Below are positions 1 to 5,961 of a stretch of 6,830 nucleotides of DNA, in pieces (within the stretch, counting starts at the first letter, position 1; the number at the start of each line of letters is the position of its first letter). The position numbers and the translations under genes were made by a program. The stretch comes from Zoogloeaceae bacterium (GTDB lineage: Bacteria; Pseudomonadota; Gammaproteobacteria; Burkholderiales; Rhodocyclaceae), in NCBI GenBank assembly GCA_031290535.1, contig JAITNI010000299.1, positions 1 to 6,830 of the forward strand. Reading direction: 5' to 3'. Below the pieces are notes generated by a model. It searched no databases. It saw only the letters and a program-made list of their open reading frames with translations, and was not told the origin of the DNA.

Positions 1-192
1 AAACTGGCGGGCATAGGCCGAAAGCGACTCCACATAGCGCCGCTGCCCCTCGGCATACAACGTATCAAACGCCAGCGACGACTTGCCGGAACCGGAAAGC
101 CCGGTGATGACAATCAGCCGATTGCGTGGCAGATCAAGGCTGATGTTCTTGAGATTATGCGTGCGTGCGCCACGGATGCGGAGGGTGTCCAT
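1..192 (-). CDS. uvrA: UvrABC excinuclease subunit A, N-terminal fragment
   Basis: The first 64 codons of UvrA, the DNA-damage sensor ATPase of nucleotide excision repair, which acts with UvrB on DNA in the cytoplasm. The start ATG is at 192-190 and the reading frame runs off the left edge. The visible protein opens with [17 protein letters not shown], the usual UvrA beginning, and has the first Walker A loop GLSGSGKSS at residues 31-39. The block [20 protein letters not shown] (41-60) follows; it precedes the UvrB-binding region in this family. No Shine-Dalgarno sequence is visible; the leader just upstream (about 193-218) is C/T-rich on the coding strand. A possible -10 box, TATACAAT, reads from 232 to 225 and partly overlaps the end of the repeat element at 229-358. 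I found no LexA-type CTGT-N8-ACAG box in the 275 bp upstream, so SOS control is not evident. The family call is essentially certain. Confidence 0.96.
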   Translation of the reverse strand, partial: MDTLRIRGARTHNLKNISLDLPRNRLIVITGLSGSGKSSLAFDTLYAEGQRRYVESLSAYARQF

Positions 193-228
193 CGGGGGGT
201 TTGAGTGGGGTTGGGGAAGGAAGTATTG

Positions 229-358
229 TATAGCGGTTCCCATAATAATCCATCCGCTCGTTCGCCCTGAAGCCCTGTTGAAGGGCATGGTTCGACAAGC
301 TCACCATGACCGGGAAAAACCGGCTTACCATGAACGGAAAATTATGGGAACGGCTATA
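229..358. repeat. 130-bp palindromic element with 18-bp terminal inverted repeats and REP-like core (copy A)
   Basis: Non-coding element in the 275-bp gap between coaX and uvrA. Its ends are an inverted repeat: TATAGCGGTTCCCATAAT (229-246) matches the reverse complement of ATTATGGGAACGGCTATA (341-358) at 17 of 18 positions, with TA at both outer edges. The core holds CGTTCGCCCTGA (259-270) and ATGGTTCGACAAGCTCACCA (287-306). These also occur around 2073-2133, the second with one mismatch. No reading frame of note lies inside. The architecture would suit a REP-type palindrome or a small non-autonomous element with TA-flanked ends (IS630/mariner-like MITE), but the class is inference. The remaining 359-467 stretch holds only a short palindrome, AGGAATTCCT, and a spaced inverted repeat of CTCTTTTTGCA type. 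I see no gene or convincing terminator there. Confidence 0.75.
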
Positions 359-467
359 TCATGTCCTCTTTTTGCAGGAACATATATGATCTTTTTCGCA
401 GGGGCGTTTGTATTCGGTTCGGCATCACTGTGCAAAAAGAGAGGAATTCCTTCCTGTTCCAAAACGC

Positions 468-1193
468 TCAGGGCGTCTCCAGCGCCAGACGGCGCAGCCC
501 TTCCAGCACCAGATAGGGGGTGGAGCGCACCGGGATGCGAAGAAAAGGCTCGATCAGAGGAGCCGCGCCGCCGGAGAGTACGCAGCAGGCCGCGTCCGGC
601 AGGCGTGCGAAGGCCCGCTCGATCGCGCCCGCCTGTGCTTCCAGACAGCCGGTGGCGATGGCCGTCCGGGTTTCCTGGGGAAATTCCGCGTGCAGATGGG
701 CATCCACTCTGGGCAACTGCGCCGTGCCGTAGGAGAGGACGCTTTTCATCATATTGACGCCGGGGAGAATCATGCCGCCCATGAAATACCCCTGGGCATC
801 CAGCGAGTCGATGGTGGTGGCCGTGCCAGCATTGACCACCAGACAGGGGCGCGATTCCAGCGCCCGCGCCCCCAGCAGCGCGCACCAGCGATCCGCGCCC
901 AGTTGCTCGACGTCGCGGTAGCCATTGGTGACGCCGCAGGCCGAAGCGCAAGACAGAATCCGCGCCAGCGGCACGCCGGGGAGCAGGGTGCTCAGGGCTG
1001 CGGCCAGCGCCATTTCCACCTCGGGCCGCGTGACGCTGACCAGAAAAATCTGGTCGAGCAACAGCCAGTCCAGCACAATGTCGCGCAGGGTTTCCAGATG
1101 CGACCATTCCAGCGCCCCTTGCGCCTGCCAGCCTTCTTTATCAGCCAGCCCCCATTTCAGGCGGCTGTTTCCCGCATCAAAACAGGCAATCAT
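468..1193 (-). CDS. coaX: Type III pantothenate kinase (CoaX)
   Basis: Phosphorylates pantothenate with ATP, the first step of coenzyme A synthesis, in the cytoplasm. The 241-residue protein has the expected ASKHA-fold motifs in order: phosphate-binding DAGNSRLKW (residues 6-14), LGADRW (98-103) with the likely catalytic Asp101, NAGTATTID (121-129), GGMILPG (139-145) and SGGA (207-210). Length is normal for the type III family, which includes Bordetella Baf. The ATG at 1193-1191 overlaps the birA stop as ATGA. A good GGAGG ribosome site lies 9 nt upstream, inside the birA coding end. That site sits in a small GC hairpin (1195-1208), which suggests translational coupling to birA. Type III kinases use monovalent cations and escape CoA feedback; that is family knowledge, not visible here. 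There is no sign of damage, and the product is clear from motifs. Confidence 0.95.
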   Translation of the reverse strand: MIACFDAGNSRLKWGLADKEGWQAQGALEWSHLETLRDIVLDWLLLDQIFLVSVTRPEVEMALAAALSTLLPGVPLARILSCASACGVTNGYRDVEQLGADRWCALLGARALESRPCLVVNAGTATTIDSLDAQGYFMGGMILPGVNMMKSVLSYGTAQLPRVDAHLHAEFPQETRTAIATGCLEAQAGAIERAFARLPDAACCVLSGGAAPLIEPFLRIPVRSTPYLVLEGLRRLALETP

Positions 1194-1996
1194 TGGGAGA
1201 CGCCTCCCGCACGCAAGCTCAAGTCTCCGGCCATGAAGCGCTGTTGGCCCGTGGCGGTCTCCAGCAACAGCGCCCCGGTCTCATCAACGCCCCGGCAGAC
1301 GCCTTCGGCCAGCAACTTCCCTTCTTCTTGCAGACGCACCGGCTGGTTCTGCCAGAGGTGCCGCGCCTGCCATTCCTGCCGCAAGGGCGCCACAAAACCT
1401 GCGGTTTCGACTTGTTCCAGGATGTCCGCCATTTCCTTCAGCAGCGCCGCCAGCAGGGCGGGACGTTCCGGGAGACGGGAGAGGCACTCCGCCAGACCGG
1501 CCACCGGCTGTTCCGGGACAAAGGGCGCAGACAGATTGAGGCCGACGCCGACGATCACCGCCGTCTCCTGCGGCCCGCTCGCCAGTTCCACCAGAATGCC
1601 CGCCAGCTTGGCGGCGGTTCGGTTCGGCGCGGCATACAGCACATCATTGGGCCATTTTAATCGCAATCCTGCTGCGCCGAAGCCTTCCAACGCCCGCACC
1701 AGCGCCAGCCCCAGCGCCAGACTCAGCCCGGAGAGCCGCGCCGCCTCGCCCCGCCAGCGCCAAAGGAGCGAGAAGGTGAGGCTCTCTTCCGGGCTGGAAA
1801 CCCAGACCCGCCCACGCCGCCCGCGTCCGGCAGTCTGGCGTTTTGCGATTCGCACGCTGCCCGAAGGAACGCCTTGCCCGGCCTGTTCCAGCAACAGGGC
1901 GTTGGTGGAAGCGCATTCTTCCAGTACCTCGACATGAAAACGGGACGCCAAAGGTTCAAGGGCGTGTTGCAGGGCAAGGAGAAAATCAGAGGCCAT
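1190..1996 (-). CDS. birA: Biotin--[acetyl-CoA-carboxylase] ligase, monofunctional (no HTH domain)
   Basis: Activates biotin to biotinyl-AMP and transfers it to the lysine of the biotin carboxyl carrier protein of acetyl-CoA carboxylase. The 268-residue protein shows ECASTNALLL (27-36), the biotinyl-AMP loop GRGRRGRVW (57-65), KWPNDV (114-119), KLAGILVEL (130-138) with the conserved Lys130, and GVGLNL (150-155). The C-terminal SH3-like part is roughly 215-265. E. coli BirA carries an extra N-terminal winged-helix repressor domain; here the catalytic domain starts almost at once, so this enzyme should not repress biotin genes. The ATG at 1996-1994 has no clear Shine-Dalgarno sequence. The chosen start gives a normal family N-terminus and no better in-frame start is visible upstream. 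The upstream stretch contains GATAAT, a possible -10. It heads a two-gene operon with coaX. Confidence 0.95.
   Translation of the reverse strand: MASDFLLALQHALEPLASRFHVEVLEECASTNALLLEQAGQGVPSGSVRIAKRQTAGRGRRGRVWVSSPEESLTFSLLWRWRGEAARLSGLSLALGLALVRALEGFGAAGLRLKWPNDVLYAAPNRTAAKLAGILVELASGPQETAVIVGVGLNLSAPFVPEQPVAGLAECLSRLPERPALLAALLKEMADILEQVETAGFVAPLRQEWQARHLWQNQPVRLQEEGKLLAEGVCRGVDETGALLLETATGQQRFMAGDLSLRAGGVSQ
1195..1208 (-). promoter_or_regulatory. SD-sequestering hairpin at the birA-coaX junction
   Basis: On the minus-strand mRNA the sequence GGGAGGCGTCTCCC forms a 5-bp stem (GGGAG with CTCCC) and a GCGT loop, ending 1 nt before the coaX ATG. It contains the coaX ribosome site GGAGG. Because it also encodes the last codons of birA, a ribosome finishing birA would open it. 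The pairing is seen directly; the coupling role is inference. Confidence 0.45.
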
Positions 1997-2070
1997 GAAA
2001 ATGCTTTTGACAAAAAAGCCTATTATCCCCGCGAATCCCCTTTGAACGCTATAAGAAAAGGCGCAAGAAT

Positions 2071-2168
2071 ACCGTTCGCCCTGAGCTTCTCAAAGGGACT
2101 CTTTTTGCCGTTTATGGTTCGACAGGCTCACCACGAATGGCAAAAGGATGCGAATTTTGGGAGTCCCT
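2071..2168. repeat. REP-like imperfect palindrome (copy B)
   Basis: Non-coding repeat upstream of birA, related to the one at 229-358. The half starting CCGTTCGCCCTGAGC (2072-2086) is an imperfect inverted match to GGTTCGACAGGCTCACCACG (2116-2135). The second half matches copy A at 19 of 20 positions over 2114-2133. Further nested pairings exist: AGGGACTC (2094-2101) with GAGTCCCT (2161-2168), and TTTTGCC near 2103-2109 with GGCAAAA at 2139-2145. Copy B's right flank (2153-2170) resembles the copy A terminal repeat at about 12 of 18 positions, but a matching left end is not obvious. Transcribed RNA from either strand could fold, so it may protect or terminate messages; that role is inference. 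The rest of the 1997-2226 gap shows only the hairpin at 2175-2200. Confidence 0.7.
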
Positions 2169-2174
2169 ATCAGT

Positions 2175-2200
2175 TTGGGCAACGCCCCTCATCTGCCCAA
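2175..2200 (-). terminator. Hairpin downstream of the cytochrome c' gene (possible terminator, no U-tract)
   Basis: TTGGGCA (2175-2181) and TGCCCAA (2194-2200) form a perfect 7-bp stem with a 12-nt loop, starting 26 bp past the cytochrome stop codon. On the minus strand no run of T follows the stem, so it is not a textbook intrinsic terminator. It could be a 3' stabilising hairpin. Confidence 0.3.
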
Positions 2201-2226
2201 CTTGTTACCCCTGAGGCGCGACATGC

Positions 2227-2682
2227 CTATTTCCGAAACGCCTTGTGGCAACTACGGCAATGTTCCTGCACGGCCTGATAGGCGGGCTGGATTTGGGTGA
2301 GTTCCCGGCTTTCGGCGGCAGCGAGCAACTGGTGGACGGCGGTCTCAAAACCGCCCCGCTCGGCGGCGAAGGCGTCCGGTTTTTCCCACACTGCCGGGGT
2401 GGATTTGCTGGGCGGGTAATCGGTCTCCGGGCCGAAGAACGCCCAGGGCGACGCTTCTTTCTGTTCCAGTTCCTGCGCGTATTTCAAAAAACTTTCCGCT
2501 TCGTAATGCTGCTCGCGCAACTGGATGCCCATCGGCTCGAAGCTGAGCAAAATATCCTTGAACGCCTGCTGCCGATGCGCGACCGGTTGTCCGGGACGGG
2601 TATCCTCCACCGGGCCACAGGCGGCCAGCAACAGACAGAGGGCAGAGCATAAAAACAGGGAGAAGGATTTTGTGGCAGTCAT
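2227..2682 (-). CDS. Cytochrome c' family lipoprotein
   Basis: A 151-residue predicted c-type cytochrome of the four-helix cytochrome c' family. Residues 1-21 are a lipoprotein signal peptide ending in the lipobox LAAC with Cys22. Gly follows the cysteine, so there is no Asp inner-membrane retention signal and outer-membrane anchoring is likely. The single haem motif CRSCH (142-146) lies close to the C terminus followed by KAFR, the hallmark position for cytochrome c'. The helix RQQAFKDILLSFEPMG (37-52) and the stretch STPAVWEKPDAF (94-105) also fit the family. Mature length is about 130 residues, which is usual. Cytochromes c' bind nitric oxide or carbon monoxide and have been linked to NO tolerance, but the physiological role here is unknown. 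The ATG at 2682-2680 has a poor ribosome site, but it gives a correct signal peptide. The gene stands alone, divergent from the ATP-grasp operon. Confidence 0.88.
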   Translation of the reverse strand: MTATKSFSLFLCSALCLLLAACGPVEDTRPGQPVAHRQQAFKDILLSFEPMGIQLREQHYEAESFLKYAQELEQKEASPWAFFGPETDYPPSKSTPAVWEKPDAFAAERGGFETAVHQLLAAAESRELTQIQPAYQAVQEHCRSCHKAFRK

Positions 2683-2818
2683 GGCGAGGCATCAGGAAAA
2701 GGAAGGGGCCAATGATACGGCACGGCGCGGCAAGCGAAGAGGGGGAAGCGGGGTATTTTTGCGGCGGGCGGCAAAGCGCCCCCTGTTCTGGTGCGTCTTT
2801 TCCGCATAATCCCCGCTT

Positions 2819-2835
2819 TGCACCAAAATAGTGCG
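2819..2835 (+). promoter_or_regulatory. NtrC-type enhancer site upstream of the ATP-grasp/alpha-E operon
   Basis: TGCACCAAAATAGTGCG has the NtrC dyad TGCAC-N7-GTGCR and agrees with the enteric glnA-type site TGCACTAAAATGGTGCA at 14 of 17 positions. Its centre (2827) is about 132 bp upstream of the start point predicted from the sigma-54 promoter at 2932-2949, within the normal enhancer range. The 2683-2994 gap (312 bp) also holds a half-site TGGTGCG ending at 2795, a G-rich tract at 2850-2883 and a GCCTG/CAGGC inverted repeat at 2895-2909. No IHF consensus was found between enhancer and promoter. Binding is a prediction. Confidence 0.72.
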
Positions 2836-2931
2836 ATGATGCGTCCCAAGGGTCGGGGAGACGTGGGGTTTATTTGCGGGGGGCGGCTCAAAATGCCTGC
2901 TGGACAGGCGGGACGGGGCGGAGCGTTGGGG

Positions 2932-2949
2932 TTGGCACGGCCCATGCTG
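2932..2949 (+). promoter_or_regulatory. Sigma-54 (-24/-12) promoter of the ATP-grasp/alpha-E operon
   Basis: TTGGCACGGCCCATGCTG carries an exact -24 block TTGGCACG and an ATGC -12 block, with the required 10 bases between GG (2934-2935) and GC (2946-2947). The predicted start point is about 2959, giving a leader of about 36 nt before the ATG at 2995. It shares GTTGGCACGG with the glnK promoter at 5486-5495. The -12 block deviates from TTGC at one base. Confidence 0.78.
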
Positions 2950-2994
2950 TGTGTATGGAAACCGGTAGGCTCGTCTTGGGAGACAGGGAAAATC

Positions 2995-4407
2995 ATGAAT
3001 TTTTATAACGAAATGCACGATGCGGATGGGCGCGTGCGGTCTCATTATCGTTCTTATGAGGACTGGCTCAACGCAACCGCGCCCGAGCGCATCGCCAGCA
3101 AACGCGCCGAGGCCGATCTGGCGTTTCGCCGGGTGGGCATTACCTTTGCCGTGTATGGCGAGGAGGCGGGCACGGAACGCCTGATTCCGTTCGACATCAT
3201 TCCCCGCATCATTCCGGCGACAGAGTGGGAATCGCTGGCGGCGGGTCTGCGTCAGCGGGTGCGGGCGCTGAACCTGTTTTTGTGGGATGTCTATCACGGG
3301 CAGGAAATTCTCAGGGCGAAGCGCATTCCCGCCGAACCGGTACTGAAAAACAGCCAGTACCGGCCCGAAATGCAGGGCGTCGACGTGCCGGGGCGGATTT
3401 ACGCCCACATCGCGGGCGTGGATGTGGTGCGGGCGGAGGCGGGGGAGTTCTATGTGCTGGAAGACAATCTGCGCGTGCCTTCCGGCGTCTCCTACATGAT
3501 CGAAGACCGGAAGATGATGATGCGCCTGTTCCCGGAACTGTTCGCCCGCTATCAAGTGCGTCCGGTGCAGCATTACCCGGATTTGCTGCTGGAAAACCTG
3601 CGCGCCGTGGCCCCGGCGGGTATCGAAAACCCCACCTGCGCGCTGCTGACGCCGGGGGTCTACAACAGCGCCTATTTTGAGCACACCTTTTTGGCGCAGC
3701 AGATGGGCATTGAACTGGTTGAGGGGCGCGATCTGTTCGTGCGCGACGAAACGGTGTTCATGCGAACAACGCAAGGGCCGCGCCGGGTGGATGTGATCTA
3801 TCGCCGTCTCGATGACGATTTTCTCGACCCGGAAGTGTTTCGCGCCGATTCCATGCTCGGCGTGCCGGGGCTGCTGCGCGCCTACAAGGCGGGGCGAGTC
3901 ACGCTGGCGAATGCCATCGGCACTGGCATTGCCGACGACAAATCCATCTATCCCTACGTGCCGGAGATGATCCGTTTTTATCTGGGCGAGGAACCCATTC
4001 TGAACAACGTCCCCACCTACATGTGCCGGGAACCGAAAGATTTGGCCTATGTGCTGGCGCATCTGGCCGAACTGGTGGTCAAGGAAGTGCACGGCGCGGG
4101 CGGCTACGGCATGTTGGTGGGGCCGGCGGCAAGCAAGGCGGAAATCGGGCATTTCCGGGCGCTGCTGACGGCCAATCCGGCGGGCTACATCGCCCAGCCG
4201 ACGCTGGCGCTTTCCAGCTGTCCGACCTTTGTAGACAAGGGCATCGCGCCCCGGCATCTGGATTTGCGCCCCTTTGTGCTCTCCGGCAGGGAGACGCACA
4301 TGGTGCCCGGCGGGCTGACGCGGGTGGCGCTCACCGAAAGCTCGCTGGTGGTGAATTCCTCGCAGGGCGGCGGCACCAAGGATACCTGGGTGCTGGAAGA
4401 AGAATGA
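2995..4407 (+). CDS. Circularly permuted ATP-grasp protein (COG2308, DUF404/DUF407 type)
   Basis: A 470-residue cytoplasmic protein of the circularly permuted ATP-grasp type 2 family. Such proteins are predicted to activate a carboxylate with ATP and join it to an amine, but no substrate is established. Family blocks in order: GVDVVR...FYVLEDNLRVPSGVSYMIEDR (141-172), YRRLDDDFLDP (269-279), ANAIGTGIADDKSIYPYVPE (305-324), KEVHGAGGYGMLVG (363-376), QPTLALSSCPTF (401-412), HLDLRPFVL (421-429) and a C-terminal VVNSSQGGGTKDTW (452-465). Length is normal and nothing looks broken. The frame is open upstream to 2791, but I chose the ATG at 2995: it has AGGGA 5 nt before it, matches the family N-terminus, and lies just downstream of the predicted sigma-54 start point, whereas an earlier start would put the promoter inside the gene. 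It is followed 15 nt later by the alpha-E gene, its usual partner. Confidence 0.92.
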   Translation: MNFYNEMHDADGRVRSHYRSYEDWLNATAPERIASKRAEADLAFRRVGITFAVYGEEAGTERLIPFDIIPRIIPATEWESLAAGLRQRVRALNLFLWDVYHGQEILRAKRIPAEPVLKNSQYRPEMQGVDVPGRIYAHIAGVDVVRAEAGEFYVLEDNLRVPSGVSYMIEDRKMMMRLFPELFARYQVRPVQHYPDLLLENLRAVAPAGIENPTCALLTPGVYNSAYFEHTFLAQQMGIELVEGRDLFVRDETVFMRTTQGPRRVDVIYRRLDDDFLDPEVFRADSMLGVPGLLRAYKAGRVTLANAIGTGIADDKSIYPYVPEMIRFYLGEEPILNNVPTYMCREPKDLAYVLAHLAELVVKEVHGAGGYGMLVGPAASKAEIGHFRALLTANPAGYIAQPTLALSSCPTFVDKGIAPRHLDLRPFVLSGRETHMVPGGLTRVALTESSLVVNSSQGGGTKDTWVLEEE

Positions 4408-4422
4408 CAGGAGAAAAATATC

Positions 4423-5367
4423 ATGTTGAGCCGAACCGCTGACCATTTGTTCTGGATGTCCCGCTACGTGGAGCGGGCCGAAAATCTGGCGCGTCTTCTG
4501 GACGTGGCCTGGCAGATGTCTTTGGTGCCGCAGTCGCCGGAAGCGGCCAACCAGAACTGGAATGGCATTCTTGTCCTGAACAGTCTGGAAGACGCCTTTG
4601 CCCGGAAGTATGGCGAAGCGAACGCCAACAATGTATTGCGCTTCATGGTCAATGAGCCGGACAATCCCGCCTCGCTTTCTTCCTGCCTGCGAATGGGGCG
4701 CGAAAATGCCAGCGCCGTGCGCGGAGCCATCACGGCGGAAATGTGGGAAACCCTGAATGCCGCCTGGCTGGAACTCACGGGCCAGTCCTACGAACAACTG
4801 ACCACCAACGGGCCGGGCGAGTTTTTCGAGTGGGTGAAGCTCCGCGCTTCCCTGATTCGTGGCGTCACGCTGGGCACCATGCTTCAGGACGAAGCCTTTG
4901 ATTTCATCCGTCTGGGTACGCTTCTGGAACGCGCCGACAATACGGCCCGCATTCTGGATGTGAAATACCACGTCCTGAAACCCGAGGCGGAAGAAGCCAG
5001 CGATTTTTACCAATGGGGCGCGCTGCTGCGCTCGGTCTCCGCCTTTGAGGTGTATCGCAAGATTTACCGGGACGTCATCAACCCGAAGCGGGTTGCGGAA
5101 CTGTTGATTCTGCACCCCGACATGCCCCGTTCCCTGCTGTTTTGCCTAAAAGGCGTCGTCAAGAATCTGGAATCCTTGAGCAACGGCCACGCCCGCGAAA
5201 CCCTGCGCCGCGCCGGACAACTGCACAGCGAACTGCGCTATGGCCGCATCGAGGACATTCTGGAACACGGAATGCACGAATACCTGAACGATTTCATGGA
5301 TCGCATCTCCGATCTGGGCGACCGCGTCAGCAGCGATTTTCTGGTGTCGTTCGGGGAAGCCGCCTGA
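4423..5367 (+). CDS. Alpha-E domain protein (COG2307, DUF403 type)
   Basis: A 314-residue, all-helical cytoplasmic protein of the alpha-E family, of unknown biochemical function, almost always found beside the ATP-grasp protein encoded upstream. The N-terminus MLSRTADHLFWMSRYVERAE (1-20) is the family signature. RENASAVR (93-100) and FIRLGTLLERADNTARILD (161-179) are further family blocks. The segments ERAENLARLLDV (17-28) and ERADNTARILDV (169-180) agree at 9 of 12 positions, indicating an internal duplication. The ATG at 4423 is preceded by AGGAG with 9-nt spacing, and the gap to the upstream gene is only 15 nt, so the two form one transcription unit. Transglutaminase-like and Anbu-type genes often follow in this cluster; here the next gene is glnK, reached after a separate regulatory region. 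No clear terminator follows the stop. Confidence 0.92.
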   Translation: MLSRTADHLFWMSRYVERAENLARLLDVAWQMSLVPQSPEAANQNWNGILVLNSLEDAFARKYGEANANNVLRFMVNEPDNPASLSSCLRMGRENASAVRGAITAEMWETLNAAWLELTGQSYEQLTTNGPGEFFEWVKLRASLIRGVTLGTMLQDEAFDFIRLGTLLERADNTARILDVKYHVLKPEAEEASDFYQWGALLRSVSAFEVYRKIYRDVINPKRVAELLILHPDMPRSLLFCLKGVVKNLESLSNGHARETLRRAGQLHSELRYGRIEDILEHGMHEYLNDFMDRISDLGDRVSSDFLVSFGEAA

Positions 5368-5395
5368 CGTTCGCAATGGTGCGCTATCTCATATG

Positions 5396-5416
5396 AATGC
5401 ACCTTTACAGTGCATT
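5396..5416 (+). promoter_or_regulatory. NtrC enhancer site for glnK-amtB
   Basis: AATGCAC (5396-5402) and GTGCATT (5410-5416) form a perfect 7-bp dyad around a 7-base spacer, matching the NtrC pattern TGCAC-N7-GTGCA exactly. The centre, 5406, lies about 108 bp upstream of the predicted sigma-54 start point near 5514, the classical enhancer distance. A half-site ATGGTGCG ends at 5383, its putative 17-bp frame centred about 31 bp (three helical turns) further upstream, but its other arm does not match. Confidence 0.8.
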
Positions 5417-5468
5417 GTGCTCGTCTGGCGTTTTTTGCGCCCCGGAATTTGCGCTATATTTCATTAAA

Positions 5469-5481
5469 AATCAATCACTTG
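5469..5481 (+). promoter_or_regulatory. Putative IHF binding site in the glnK promoter region
   Basis: AATCAATCACTTG matches the IHF core consensus WATCAANNNNTTR at every defined position and sits in an AT-rich stretch between the NtrC dyad and the sigma-54 promoter. This is where DNA bending by IHF would bring enhancer and polymerase together. The consensus is short, so position is the stronger evidence. Confidence 0.55.
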
Positions 5482-5486
5482 CTGCG

Positions 5487-5504
5487 TTGGCACGGACTCT
5501 GCTA
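5487..5504 (+). promoter_or_regulatory. Sigma-54 (-24/-12) promoter of glnK-amtB
   Basis: TTGGCACGGACTCTGCTA has an exact -24 block TTGGCACG and a CTGCT -12 block, with GG (5489-5490) and GC (5501-5502) separated by 10 bases as sigma-54 requires. The expected start point is about 5514, giving a leader of about 82 nt before glnK. That leader is T- and A-rich and could form a weak stem between GCTTTTT (5531-5537) and AAAAAGC (5566-5572). Confidence 0.85.
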
Positions 5505-5505
5505 A

Positions 5506-5934
<429 letters not shown>

Positions 5935-5961
5935 AACAACCCTGACAGGAAGGACACCATC

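Noticed and set aside
363..444. Spaced inverted repeat CTCTTTTTGCA / TGCAAAAAGAGAG as a coaX terminator
   Set aside because: The arms are AT-rich and about 55 bases apart, with no compact stem followed by a T-run.
193..467. Search for a LexA/SOS box upstream of uvrA
   Set aside because: Each CTGT in the gap was checked and none is followed after 8 bases by ACAG; no SOS box is claimed.
408..1937. 509-codon plus-strand open frame across coaX and birA
   Set aside because: It lies antisense to two clearly identified enzymes and has low-complexity Arg/Pro/Ser-rich translation without motifs.
2779..2795. Second NtrC site upstream of the operon dyad
   Set aside because: Only TGGTGCG matches and the left arm is a run of C; centre spacing of about 40 bp is also less typical.
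2791..2994. 68-residue N-terminal extension of the ATP-grasp frame
   Set aside because: It would contain the NtrC site and the sigma-54 promoter, has no ribosome site, and does not resemble the family N-terminus.
2692..5115. 807-codon minus-strand open frame antisense to the ATP-grasp and alpha-E genes
   Set aside because: It opposes two genes with strong family motifs in every block. Its own translation is rich in His, Arg, Gln and Pro with no recognisable domain, as expected for the shadow frame of GC-rich coding sequence.
5367..5383. Second NtrC site upstream of the glnK dyad
   Set aside because: Only the right arm (ATGGTGCG) fits; the left arm does not match. It is mentioned as a half-site but not annotated as a feature.
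5427..5441. GGCG-T6-GCGCC as a terminator for the alpha-E gene
   Set aside because: The T run lies in the loop rather than after the stem and the stem is only 4 bp.
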